A stretch of 64,000 nt of DNA from Methylopumilus sp009926035 (GTDB lineage: Bacteria > Pseudomonadota > Gammaproteobacteria > Burkholderiales > Methylophilaceae). Each line of letters opens with the position of its first letter. The first letter of the stretch is position 1. The stretch lies in assembly GCA_041165405.1 (NCBI GenBank), contig JBEANL010000004.1, positions 1 to 64,000 on the forward strand. Reading direction: 5' to 3'. The notes under the pieces are model-generated. The model was not told the origin of the DNA. It saw nothing but the letters and a program-made list of their open reading frames with translations, and did not search any database. This document shows, piece after piece, positions 53,556 to 62,916 of the stretch. The translations under genes and the position numbers were made by a program.

Positions 53556-54860
53556 ATGAACCAAATGTTTGAACCTAATCAATCCCAATTGCCTCTCGCT
53601 GAGTATTTAAGGCCTAAATCTGTTAGTGAAATTGCAGGACAAAAACATATTTTAGGTGAAGGTAAATCATTACGCGTCGCAATAGAATCAGGAAATCTAC
53701 CGTCCATGATTCTTTGGGGGCCCCCAGGAGTTGGAAAAACAACGATTGCACGTGTGATTGCCAATTCCATTGATGCTGAGTTTATATCTGTGTCCGCAGT
53801 ATTGTCTGGCGTTAAAGACATTCGAGAGGCTATAGATAAAGCACAGCTTAATTTACAACAATATAATAAGAAGACAATTCTATTTGTAGATGAAGTTCAT
53901 CGATTTAATAAAAGTCAACAAGATGCATTTTTGCCGCATGTCGAATCAGGGCTCATTACTTTTATTGGAGCGACAACTGAAAATCCATCTTTTGAAGTTA
54001 ACTCCGCTTTATTAAGTCGATCCCAAGTCTACGTTTTAAAAATGTTGGATCAAGAAGACCTTCTTTTGATCTATGAAAAAGCAAAAAATTATATTGCGCC
54101 AGATATTGAAGTAGATGATGAAGCTAGACAAGAAATTATTGGTCATATTAATGGCGATGCTAGACGTTTGCTTAATTTCTTAGAATTACTTTTTAATACA
54201 GCCACATCCTTAAAAGTAAATAAAATTGATCAAGATTTTTTAAAGAAAACGATTACGAGCAAAGTAAGACGCTTTGATAAAGGCGGAGATCAATTTTACG
54301 ATCAAATCTCAGCACTTCATAAATCTGTGAGAGGCTCTGATCCGAATGCAGCTCTGTATTGGCTCCATCGTATGCTGGATGGGGGTGCTGATCCACTTTA
54401 TTTGGCAAGAAGAATTGTTCGTATTGCAATTGAGGATATAGGGTTAGCTGATCCGAAGGCACAAACCATGGCTTTAGAGGCCTATCAAATTTATGAGCGT
54501 TTAGGTTCGCCTGAGGGTGAGTTAGCGCTTTCAAATGCGGTGATTTACTTATCTATTGCGGCTAAAAGTAATGCAGCCTATATGGCCTTTAATGAAGTGA
54601 AAGCATTTGTAGGCGACGGTGATAATAGCGATGTGCCTGTACATCTTCGAAATGCTCCAACTAAGCTTATGAAAGAATTAGATTACGGTAAAAATTATCG
54701 ATATGCCCATAACGAACCCGATGCGTATGCGTCAGGTGAAAAATATTTTCCAGATAATTTAGAACCTATTGAATTTTATAAGCCTACAACTCGAGGATTA
54801 GAGAGTAAAATTCTTGAAAAAATGAATTATTTAAAATCTCAGGACAAGCAAAAGAAATAG
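53556..54860 (+). CDS. rarA: Replication-associated recombination protein RarA (MgsA)
   Basis: AAA+ clamp-loader-like ATPase acting at stalled replication forks. The 434-residue protein has RPKSVSEIAGQKHILGEG, Walker A LWGPPGVGKTTIAR, Walker B ILFVDEVHRFNKSQQDAFLPHVE, sensor 1 FIGATTENPSFEVN and the C-terminal tetramerisation domain with GGADPLYLARRIVRIAIEDIGLADP. It lies between lolA and serS as in E. coli. Confidence 0.96.
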   Translation: MNQMFEPNQSQLPLAEYLRPKSVSEIAGQKHILGEGKSLRVAIESGNLPSMILWGPPGVGKTTIARVIANSIDAEFISVSAVLSGVKDIREAIDKAQLNLQQYNKKTILFVDEVHRFNKSQQDAFLPHVESGLITFIGATTENPSFEVNSALLSRSQVYVLKMLDQEDLLLIYEKAKNYIAPDIEVDDEARQEIIGHINGDARRLLNFLELLFNTATSLKVNKIDQDFLKKTITSKVRRFDKGGDQFYDQISALHKSVRGSDPNAALYWLHRMLDGGADPLYLARRIVRIAIEDIGLADPKAQTMALEAYQIYERLGSPEGELALSNAVIYLSIAAKSNAAYMAFNEVKAFVGDGDNSDVPVHLRNAPTKLMKELDYGKNYRYAHNEPDAYASGEKYFPDNLEPIEFYKPTTRGLESKILEKMNYLKSQDKQKK

Positions 54861-54867
54861 GGTATTT

Positions 54868-56136
54868 ATGATAGATATTCAGTTATTAAGAAATGATATT
54901 GAATTTGTTAAACAAAAGCTTTCAAGTCGAGGCTTTGATCTTGATTTAAGCATTTTTCAGTCATTGGAAAATGTAAGAAAAGAACTGCAAGTAAAGACGC
55001 AAGATCTTCAAGAAAAAAGAAACTCTATTTCAAAAGAAATAGGTATTGCGAAATCTAAGAATGAGAATACTGATTTACTTATGAAAAGCGTCAATGCTAT
55101 TTCTGATGATTTAAAAGCATGTGAGTCAGAATTGGCTGAGCTACAAGAAAAAATTAATCAGTTTATGCTGAATCTTCCTAATATTCCGCACGAATCTACT
55201 CCTCTAGGTAAGTCTGAAGCCGATAACAAAATAGTTAAGACGGTAGGTGAGCCTAGAAAATTTACTTTTAAAGTTAAAGATCATGTTGATGTGGGTGCAA
55301 ATCATGGACTTAATTTTGATTTAGGTGCAAAGCTTTCTGGGGCTCGTTTTGTAGTAATGGAAGGTAAGCTTGCAAGGCTGCATCGCGCTATTGCGCAATA
55401 CATGCTCGACACTCAAACAGAGAAACACGGATATAAAGAATGTTATACGCCTTATTTAGTGAATAGCGAGACACTAATAGGCACAGGACAGCTCCCTAAG
55501 TTCGAAGCTGATCTTTTTAGCCTTTCACACAATGAAAGTAAATTATATTTAATTCCAACTTCTGAAGTGACGCTAACAAATTTTGTTCGAGATGAAGTTG
55601 TTAAAGAGTCTGATCTTCCTATTAAATTAACCGCACATACGCCATGCTTTAGGTCAGAAGCTGGATCATATGGAAAAGACACACGCGGTATGATTAGGCA
55701 GCATCAATTTGATAAAGTTGAAATGGTTCAGATTGTGCATCCTGATAAAAGTTACGAAGCATTAGAAGAGATGGTCTCGCATGCTGAATTTATCTTGACT
55801 TCATTAGAGCTTCCATATCGATTGTTATCATTATGTACAGGTGATATGGGCTTTGGCGCAGCAAAAACTTTTGATTTGGAAGTTTGGCTTCCATCACAAA
55901 ATACATATCGTGAAATTTCATCTGTTTCAAATTGTGAAGCTTTCCAAGCTAGGCGATTAAAAGCTAGATTTAAAAGTGAAGATGGAAAGAATTTATTTCT
56001 TCATACATTAAATGGTTCTGGATTGGCTGTAGGTAGAACCTTGGTTGCAGTTCTTGAAAACTATCAGAACGAAGATGGCAGTATTACGATACCCAAAGTA
56101 TTGATTCCTTATATGGGCGGTATTGAAAAGATCTAG
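54868..56136 (+). CDS. serS: Seryl-tRNA synthetase
   Basis: Class II synthetase charging tRNA-Ser and tRNA-Sec. The 422-residue protein has an N-terminal coiled-coil arm (about 30-105), motif 2 CFRSEAGSYGKDTRGMIRQHQFDKVEM and motif 3 GSGLAVGRTLVAVLENYQ. Its TAG stop interlocks with the rpiA stop as CTAG in bases 56133-56136. Confidence 0.97.
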   Translation: MIDIQLLRNDIEFVKQKLSSRGFDLDLSIFQSLENVRKELQVKTQDLQEKRNSISKEIGIAKSKNENTDLLMKSVNAISDDLKACESELAELQEKINQFMLNLPNIPHESTPLGKSEADNKIVKTVGEPRKFTFKVKDHVDVGANHGLNFDLGAKLSGARFVVMEGKLARLHRAIAQYMLDTQTEKHGYKECYTPYLVNSETLIGTGQLPKFEADLFSLSHNESKLYLIPTSEVTLTNFVRDEVVKESDLPIKLTAHTPCFRSEAGSYGKDTRGMIRQHQFDKVEMVQIVHPDKSYEALEEMVSHAEFILTSLELPYRLLSLCTGDMGFGAAKTFDLEVWLPSQNTYREISSVSNCEAFQARRLKARFKSEDGKNLFLHTLNGSGLAVGRTLVAVLENYQNEDGSITIPKVLIPYMGGIEKI

Positions 56137-56807
56137 CTTCTCCAAATTTCACGAACATTTCCATTGTGGCTAATTAGAGCGCCATGAGCTAAATTGTAAA
56201 AAATACCATGTTCTACAATGCCAGGTGTTAGTGAAAGTAAGTTATTTAAGTTTTCACTACTCTTTTCAGCAAAATTAAAATCAAGCACAAAATTTCCACA
56301 TGAAGTAATGGCATAACCATCTTTTGCTGCATTGATTCTAATATCCCCTGTACCTTTTTTCATCAAGACATTTTTTACAAGTTCCCAAGCGAATGGATGA
56401 ACTTCTGAGGGGACGGGGAAATTATCCCCAATATTTTTAACAATTTTAGATTCATCCGCAATAACGATAAATTTTCTGGCTGCACGTGCAAGTAGCTTTT
56501 CTCGAACGAGATCATAACCACGCCCTTTAAGTAAAGTAAGGTCAGGTGTAATTTCATCTGCGCCATCAATATAAAGATCAATTTCTTTTATTTGATCCAT
56601 TGATAAGAGAGGTAAACCAGCTTCTTTCGCTTTAATCATACTTACAACAGAGCTTGAGACCGCTCTTACATTTAATTTTTCTTCTTTATTTCGTTTAGCC
56701 AAGGCATCGATAAAAAAGTTAGCAGTGGATCCGGTGCCTAAGCCCACAATCATATTTTCACTAACATATTGTAACGCTTGGTGTGCGACTAATTCTTTAT
56801 CGTTCAT
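56133..56807 (-). CDS. rpiA: Ribose-5-phosphate isomerase A
   Basis: Interconverts ribose 5-phosphate and ribulose 5-phosphate, in this organism probably also part of RuMP-cycle rearrangement. From the ATG at 56807 it has 224 residues, with GLGTGSTANFFIDAL, YIDGADEITPDLTLLKGRG and the catalytic REKLLARAARKFIVIADESK. I prefer this start because a GAGAGG ribosome binding site precedes it; a TTG at 56822 would include that site in the gene. It diverges from mfd. Confidence 0.96.
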   Translation of the reverse strand: MNDKELVAHQALQYVSENMIVGLGTGSTANFFIDALAKRNKEEKLNVRAVSSSVVSMIKAKEAGLPLLSMDQIKEIDLYIDGADEITPDLTLLKGRGYDLVREKLLARAARKFIVIADESKIVKNIGDNFPVPSEVHPFAWELVKNVLMKKGTGDIRINAAKDGYAITSCGNFVLDFNFAEKSSENLNNLLSLTPGIVEHGIFYNLAHGALISHNGNVREIWRS

Positions 56808-56821
56808 GATATTCCCTCTCA

Positions 56822-59800
56822 ATGAATAGTGCCTTTAAAGCTTATAATATTGGTAATTATTTATACATGCAATATATGTCAATAGAAGCAAATAATCAAA
56901 ATAAAGAATCAATATCAATCGTAAATATTGATGGCTCGGATAGTTATTCTTTAGCTCGATATATTCAAGATGAAGTTATTAAGAATAAAAAATATTTAGC
57001 TATTTTTACAGAGACTGCATTCGAAGCAAGACGTCTTATGGAAGAAATACTTTGGTTTAATCAAAATTTAAAAATTAATCTTTTGCCTGATTGGGAAACG
57101 CTTCCTTATGATCATTTTTCTCCTCACCCTGATCTAATCTCCGAAAGACTCCTTACACTCTACCAAGTCACTCAGAAAAGTTTTGATGTAGTTATTATCC
57201 CCGTGACAACTGCGCTACATTTATTGCCGCCCAAGAGTTATATTCAGCAATTTAGCTTTCATTTTGCCAAAGGGCAAAAGGTTGATATTGAAGCTTTTAA
57301 AAATCAACTAACACTGAATGGTTATATGAATGTCGTTCGCGTAATGGCTCCAGGGGAATTTTCAGTGAGAGGCAGTTTAATTGATTTATTTCCCATGGGA
57401 AGCATAGTTCCATATCGTTTAGATTTTTTTGATGATGAGATTGATTCTATTCGAACATTCGATGTTGATTCACAAAGAACACTTTATCCTGTAAATGAAA
57501 TTAAATTACTGCCTGCGCGAGAATGTCCGCTGGATGAAAAATCAATCAGTACATTTAGACAAAATTATCGAGAACGCTTTGAAGGAGATCCATCTCGCTC
57601 TTCGATCTATAAAGATATTAGTAAAGGGATTCCTATAGGCGGTATTGAATGGTATATGCCCTTATTTTTCGATGAGATGAGTGATATTTTTAGCTATTTC
57701 TCGGATAACACTATTATTTATAAGCACGGTAACCTTGATCATGCATGTAATCATTTTTGGCAAGAAACTGAGAAACGCTTTCGATTATTTGCTTATGATG
57801 CCGAACGCCCAATATTAGAACCTAAAGATCTTTTACTTAAATCAGATCAATTTTTCAAATCTATTAATGCATATAAAAAATTCGAGTTAAAAAGGCCAGA
57901 AATATTCGAGAGGATTCCAGATGTATCTATTGATCGAAAAAATATTCAGCCTTTAGCAAAGCTTAATCAATTTATCTCCGAAAACTCCAAAAGAATTTTT
58001 ATTTTAGCTGATAGCTTAGGTCGCCGAGAAACTGTTTCTGAGCTTTTAAAAGTAGGTGGTATTAAGTTTAAATCTGCAGATGATTGGTCAGAATCATTAA
58101 ATATGAATGATCAAGTTGTATTAACAGTAAGTCCAGTTCATCAAGGCTATATTTCATCTGAGCATATTGTAATTACAGAGTCTGAGCTTTATGTGAATAC
58201 TGTTCGGCAATCAAAAAAGCATCAACGCGATAAAAACTTTTCAAGCGATGCAATGGTGCGTGACTTATCAGAGCTAAAAGATGGTGATCCGATTGTTCAT
58301 GAACAATATGGTGTTGGGCGATTTAGGGGATTATTTAATTTAGATTTCGGTGAAGGTGAAAGTGAATTTTTACTTCTAGAGTATTTTGGTGACGATAAAC
58401 TCTACATTCCTGTATCTAATTTGGATCTTATCTCCCGCTATTCTGGAGGGCCAGCAGAAACTGCGCCACTTCATAAGTTAGGTTCTGATCAATGGGATAA
58501 GGCAAAGAAGAAAGCTTTAAAACAGATTCATGATACTGCAGCTGATCTTTTAAATATCTATTCTCAAAGATCTATTAAGAAAGGCTATGCCTTTAAGATT
58601 AATTTACAAGATTATGAAAGATTCACAGATGGATTCCCTTTTGAAGAAACTGAAGATCAATTAACAGCAATCAATGCAGTCATGCATGATATGGAATCCC
58701 AAAAGCCTATGGATCGTCTTATATGTGGCGATGTAGGATTTGGTAAAACAGAGGTGGCATTAAGAGCTGCCTTTATTGCAGCGAACGATGGTAAACAAGT
58801 CGCAATATTAGTTCCTACAACACTTCTTGCTGAGCAGCATTACAATAATTTTATGGATCGTTTTTCAGGTTCCCCTATCAAGATTGCTGAAATTTCACGT
58901 TTTAAATCTAAAAAGGAACAAGCTGAGTCACTTATAAAATTAGCAAATGGTGAAATTGATATCATTATTGGTACACATAGGCTTATTCAAAATGACATTA
59001 AATTTAAAAATTTAGGTTTAATTATTATTGATGAAGAACATCGTTTCGGCGTGCGCCAAAAAGAATTACTTAAGGCTATGCGTGCGGAAGTTGATGTCTT
59101 AACTCTTACGGCAACACCTATTCCTCGAACATTATCTATGGCTATGGAAGGTTTGAGAGAATTTTCCATAATTTCTACACCCCCTCAGAAACGCTTATCC
59201 ATTAAAACATTCGTAAATAATTATTCGGAAGGTATTATTCGCGAAGCAGTTTTAAGAGAATTTAATCGAGGCGGCCAAGTTTATTTCTTGCATAATGATG
59301 TTGAAACTATCCTTTCAATGAAAGAAAAATTAGAAAAATTAATACCTGAAGCAAGAATTGAAATTGCTCATGGACAAATGCGAGAGCGGGAACTTGAAAG
59401 AGTTATGCATGATTTTTATCAACAAAAAGCTAATATTTTGCTCTGCACAACGATTATTGAAACGGGTATAGATATTCCTTCAGCGAATACAATTATTATG
59501 AATCGCGCAGACATGTTTGGATTGGCGCAACTTCATCAACTGAGGGGTAGGGTGGGAAGATCTCATCATCAAGCATATGCTTATTTACTTATTGATCCAG
59601 ACAGAAAAATTAGCAGTCATGCTCAAAAACGACTAGAAGCTATTCAACTTTTAGAGGATTTAGGGGCTGGATATTATCTTGCCATTCATGACTTGGAAAT
59701 TCGTGGCGCCGGAGAGCTTCTAGGTGATAATCAAAGCGGCCAAATGCACGAAATTGGATTTAATCTTTATATCGATATGTTGAACTATGCAGTTAAGCAA

Positions 59801-60277
59801 CTCAAATTAGGCAAAAAATTAAGTCTTGATAATCCACTTCAAAAAAATACAGAAATTAATCTGCATACGCCAGCTATTATTACAAATAGTTATTGTGGTG
59901 ATATTAATGAAAGACTCGTGCTTTATAAGCGTTTATCAGGACTCAATGATTATGAGGCATTAATGGAAATGAAAGAAGAGTTGATAGATCGTTTTGGTGT
60001 CATGCCTGAACAAACCCAATCGCTTATTTCTTTTCATGATTTAAGAATTTTTATTCAACATCTCGACATTAAAAAAATAGATGCTAGTGATACTTCAATT
60101 CAAATTAGCTTTGCAAGCGACAGTAAAATGGACCCACTAAAGCTTATTAAACTTCTAGGTGAGGATAAGCGTTGTCGTATGAATGGCCCGGATAAAATTA
60201 AAATAGGTGTCACAATTATTGATATTTTAGAAAGAGTTAAATTCATTAAAGATTTTTTAAAAAAAATTTCAATCTAA
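56822..60277 (+). CDS. mfd: Transcription-repair coupling factor Mfd
   Basis: Displaces RNA polymerase stalled at DNA lesions and recruits UvrA. The 1151-residue protein has the UvrB-like N-terminus (LLPDWETLPYDHFSPHPDLISERL, GSLIDLFPMGSIVPYRLDFFDDEIDSIR), the RNA polymerase interaction domain (IVHEQYGVGRFRGL), the translocase with ICGDVGFGKTEVALRAAF, DEEHRFGVRQKE and LRGRVGRSHHQAYAYLL, and the C-terminal autoinhibitory domain. The start is uncertain: a TATAAT (56843-56848) lies within the first codons, and ATGs at 56867 and 56876 are possible. No start has a good ribosome binding site. Confidence 0.96.
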   Translation: MNSAFKAYNIGNYLYMQYMSIEANNQNKESISIVNIDGSDSYSLARYIQDEVIKNKKYLAIFTETAFEARRLMEEILWFNQNLKINLLPDWETLPYDHFSPHPDLISERLLTLYQVTQKSFDVVIIPVTTALHLLPPKSYIQQFSFHFAKGQKVDIEAFKNQLTLNGYMNVVRVMAPGEFSVRGSLIDLFPMGSIVPYRLDFFDDEIDSIRTFDVDSQRTLYPVNEIKLLPARECPLDEKSISTFRQNYRERFEGDPSRSSIYKDISKGIPIGGIEWYMPLFFDEMSDIFSYFSDNTIIYKHGNLDHACNHFWQETEKRFRLFAYDAERPILEPKDLLLKSDQFFKSINAYKKFELKRPEIFERIPDVSIDRKNIQPLAKLNQFISENSKRIFILADSLGRRETVSELLKVGGIKFKSADDWSESLNMNDQVVLTVSPVHQGYISSEHIVITESELYVNTVRQSKKHQRDKNFSSDAMVRDLSELKDGDPIVHEQYGVGRFRGLFNLDFGEGESEFLLLEYFGDDKLYIPVSNLDLISRYSGGPAETAPLHKLGSDQWDKAKKKALKQIHDTAADLLNIYSQRSIKKGYAFKINLQDYERFTDGFPFEETEDQLTAINAVMHDMESQKPMDRLICGDVGFGKTEVALRAAFIAANDGKQVAILVPTTLLAEQHYNNFMDRFSGSPIKIAEISRFKSKKEQAESLIKLANGEIDIIIGTHRLIQNDIKFKNLGLIIIDEEHRFGVRQKELLKAMRAEVDVLTLTATPIPRTLSMAMEGLREFSIISTPPQKRLSIKTFVNNYSEGIIREAVLREFNRGGQVYFLHNDVETILSMKEKLEKLIPEARIEIAHGQMRERELERVMHDFYQQKANILLCTTIIETGIDIPSANTIIMNRADMFGLAQLHQLRGRVGRSHHQAYAYLLIDPDRKISSHAQKRLEAIQLLEDLGAGYYLAIHDLEIRGAGELLGDNQSGQMHEIGFNLYIDMLNYAVKQLKLGKKLSLDNPLQKNTEINLHTPAIITNSYCGDINERLVLYKRLSGLNDYEALMEMKEELIDRFGVMPEQTQSLISFHDLRIFIQHLDIKKIDASDTSIQISFASDSKMDPLKLIKLLGEDKRCRMNGPDKIKIGVTIIDILERVKFIKDFLKKISI

Positions 60278-62916
60278 ATTTTCAATCGCATAAGTTTGGG
60301 GACAAAATCTTCAATTTTACTATTTGATGTTTCTATTTTAATGTTTGTTGTAAGTTTTGCTTCTTGAAAATGCCTACCATAGATATCCCAAAGCATAGCT
60401 AGAAATGAATTTGAAGCAGGCTTCATTTCATCATTAAATGCTATAGAGCCTATAAGGTGAAGTTTCATTTTTGCTCTTGTCATAGCAACATAAAGTAACC
60501 TTTTTAATTCATTTTCTTCCTTATTTTTTTCAATGTTATAAATAAGATTATGTAAGTGAGGTAATTTGTTATCTGGTTCACTAAATGCTGAGACATAGCA
60601 CATATGATTATTTTTGATGAAATTATCAGAAACAATCATTTTTTTGTCTGTTGAGCGTGTGGTTGAATTTAATGATGGAATAATGACTGTATCGAATTCA
60701 AGGCCTTTAGCTTTATGAATTGTGAAGAATTGTATACGCTCTTCGGCTGATGGAATGTCTGATAAGTATGTTTTTGTAATTTGATATTCGACTAATTCAA
60801 AATCAATAGCTATAGGTGTACTCGATGTTTGCAAAATATCAAAAAACTTATTAATATCTACGATATCATTTGGGTGATGAAGGCATTTCTCTCCACCTAA
60901 ATTTATCCAAACTGATTCTATAAGCCTTCTAATGTGAGTCTTATTTTGATGCTCAAATGCATTGTTTAGTATGTCGACTAGTCGGTTGATCCTTTTTTTT
61001 CCATCAGCAGAAATATTATTCATTTTGTTTGTATTATGAATAATTTCCCACACAGTAGATGAATGGTCATCTTGAAAAAGTATAACTAAATCATTAAGTG
61101 TAATCCCACACCATGGCGCCCTGAGAATTGCAAGCCAATGAATTCTGTCGCTTAAATCAAGCATAGCGTAGCTTAAAGAAAGAATATCCTGAATTGATTG
61201 ATGCTGATCTAATGCATCAATTTCTACGGCATTAAATTTTAAGGCAGGTTTAAATTTTCGAATGTAATTAATTAATTCTGAAAGATGACTTCTTGATCTT
61301 GTGAGAATGGCAATTTTTTCATTTTCAGGAAATGTATCAATTAAATTACATACATACTTTGCTTCCTCAGTATCAATATCAGTACTTTCATCAAATGTTA
61401 AGGCGTGAAATTTGAATTCACTTGCACCGGTGTCACTTTCTTTTTTTGCTGAGAAAAAAGGTTTGTAGCTTACAGCGCCTTGTGGAATTGAGTCTTCTTT
61501 TGGCAGTATTTTTTCAAATATCTGATTTACTTCATTCACGATAAGGGAGGAAGATCGCCAATTATCTTCAAGCCTTATAGTTTCTAAAGGAATGGTATTG
61601 AAGCCAAGTTTTTTAGCTTCAATAAAAATGCTGACATCAGCCTCTCTAAATTTATAAATCGATTGCATAGGGTCACCCACACAGAAAATAGTTTTCTGTG
61701 ATTCAGATGTCCAACCATCAACTATTTTCTTTAAAAAATTAAAGTGACTTCTGCTCGTATCTTGAAATTCATCAATAAGTAAATGTGAAATCTTATAATC
61801 TAGAGATAATAAGAGATCGCTTGCTGTATCATTTTTACCAAGAGCCTCATTGGCTATTTCTATAATCTCAATAAAATCAACTGTATTACTCTGCCAAAAT
61901 AGTTGCCTTAGTCTTTTTTCACACTGCATAAGAAGGTTAGCAATAGATTTAAGTTTTATGACATATGCTTCATTTATAGGCTCTGGCATGCCTTTAATGC
62001 CTATTAAGCAGTCTATATTAGGTAGATTGAGACATTTAGCCTTATAAATTTCACCTTCTCCATCATTTTTGAATCCTTCCCGAGATGTAATTGAAATTCG
62101 TCTAGTACTTTTATCTGTATATAATATTTGTGTGATTGTTTGCCATAAAGGGATTTCTTCGGCATCAAAATTAAAGCTATTCTTGTTTCCTAGCTTTATA
62201 TCTCCTCTAAGCTTCATATTTTCAAGGTAATGAAGCACCTGCATGAGATCATTTAGTTGATCATGATTTAAGGAATCTTTAATTTTTTGATAAATAGGTT
62301 TAATTAAATGTTCAAGGTATGCATTGCTTTCTTCGATAATTTTTACATTTGATTTTTGAGTAAGTGCATGGCATATAGATTTCCACTGATCTCTAATTGC
62401 CATCATCGCGATTAAACGACGATTAATTTTTTCATATTCATTATCATAATGAGCAAAGACAATTTTAATATTCTCCATGCTCTCTTTATTCAGTAATGTT
62501 TGTTTAACAGATTCTTCGTAAAACTTTTCAGGAGTATCAGTGATATTAGGTTTATCACCCATTTTGCTTAATACAGGAATTTGGCTGACTACGTTATGAC
62601 AGAATTTATCAATAGTCATCACTTTAAGTCGTGATAGATCGTACTCAATGCCCCAGCCTTTTTCTTTTGAGCGCTTTAAAATTGTCTGGGCAAAAGAACT
62701 ATCACCCTTTTTAATGCGTTCTAAGATTTTAGACTTCATCTCTGAAGCTGCTTTCTTTGTGAAGGTAATGGCTACAATTTCTTCGGGTACATCAACAATA
62801 GTGAGAAGTTTTAAATATCGATCCGTGAGTAATCTTGTTTTACCAGAACCTGCCGGAGCTTCAACAATAAATGAGCTTAAATCAAGAGCTCTTTTTCTTA
62901 ATTGGATGTCACTCAT
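60274..62916 (-). CDS. UvrD/AddA-like superfamily I helicase
   Basis: An 880-residue SF1 helicase expected to work with the next gene in double-strand break resection. Motif I is FIVEAPAGSGKTRLLTDRY, motif Ia ITFTKKAASEMKSK, motif II LLIDEFQDTSRSHF, motif III VGDPMQSIYKFREADV, motif V FFTIHKAKGLEFDTV and motif VI LLYVAMTRAKMKL. It ends about 60 residues after motif VI, so the C-terminal nuclease domain of AddA or RecB is missing. Its start overlaps the upstream nuclease gene by 4 bases (ATGA). Confidence 0.88.
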   Translation of the reverse strand: MSDIQLRKRALDLSSFIVEAPAGSGKTRLLTDRYLKLLTIVDVPEEIVAITFTKKAASEMKSKILERIKKGDSSFAQTILKRSKEKGWGIEYDLSRLKVMTIDKFCHNVVSQIPVLSKMGDKPNITDTPEKFYEESVKQTLLNKESMENIKIVFAHYDNEYEKINRRLIAMMAIRDQWKSICHALTQKSNVKIIEESNAYLEHLIKPIYQKIKDSLNHDQLNDLMQVLHYLENMKLRGDIKLGNKNSFNFDAEEIPLWQTITQILYTDKSTRRISITSREGFKNDGEGEIYKAKCLNLPNIDCLIGIKGMPEPINEAYVIKLKSIANLLMQCEKRLRQLFWQSNTVDFIEIIEIANEALGKNDTASDLLLSLDYKISHLLIDEFQDTSRSHFNFLKKIVDGWTSESQKTIFCVGDPMQSIYKFREADVSIFIEAKKLGFNTIPLETIRLEDNWRSSSLIVNEVNQIFEKILPKEDSIPQGAVSYKPFFSAKKESDTGASEFKFHALTFDESTDIDTEEAKYVCNLIDTFPENEKIAILTRSRSHLSELINYIRKFKPALKFNAVEIDALDQHQSIQDILSLSYAMLDLSDRIHWLAILRAPWCGITLNDLVILFQDDHSSTVWEIIHNTNKMNNISADGKKRINRLVDILNNAFEHQNKTHIRRLIESVWINLGGEKCLHHPNDIVDINKFFDILQTSSTPIAIDFELVEYQITKTYLSDIPSAEERIQFFTIHKAKGLEFDTVIIPSLNSTTRSTDKKMIVSDNFIKNNHMCYVSAFSEPDNKLPHLHNLIYNIEKNKEENELKRLLYVAMTRAKMKLHLIGSIAFNDEMKPASNSFLAMLWDIYGRHFQEAKLTTNIKIETSNSKIEDFVPKLMRLKI

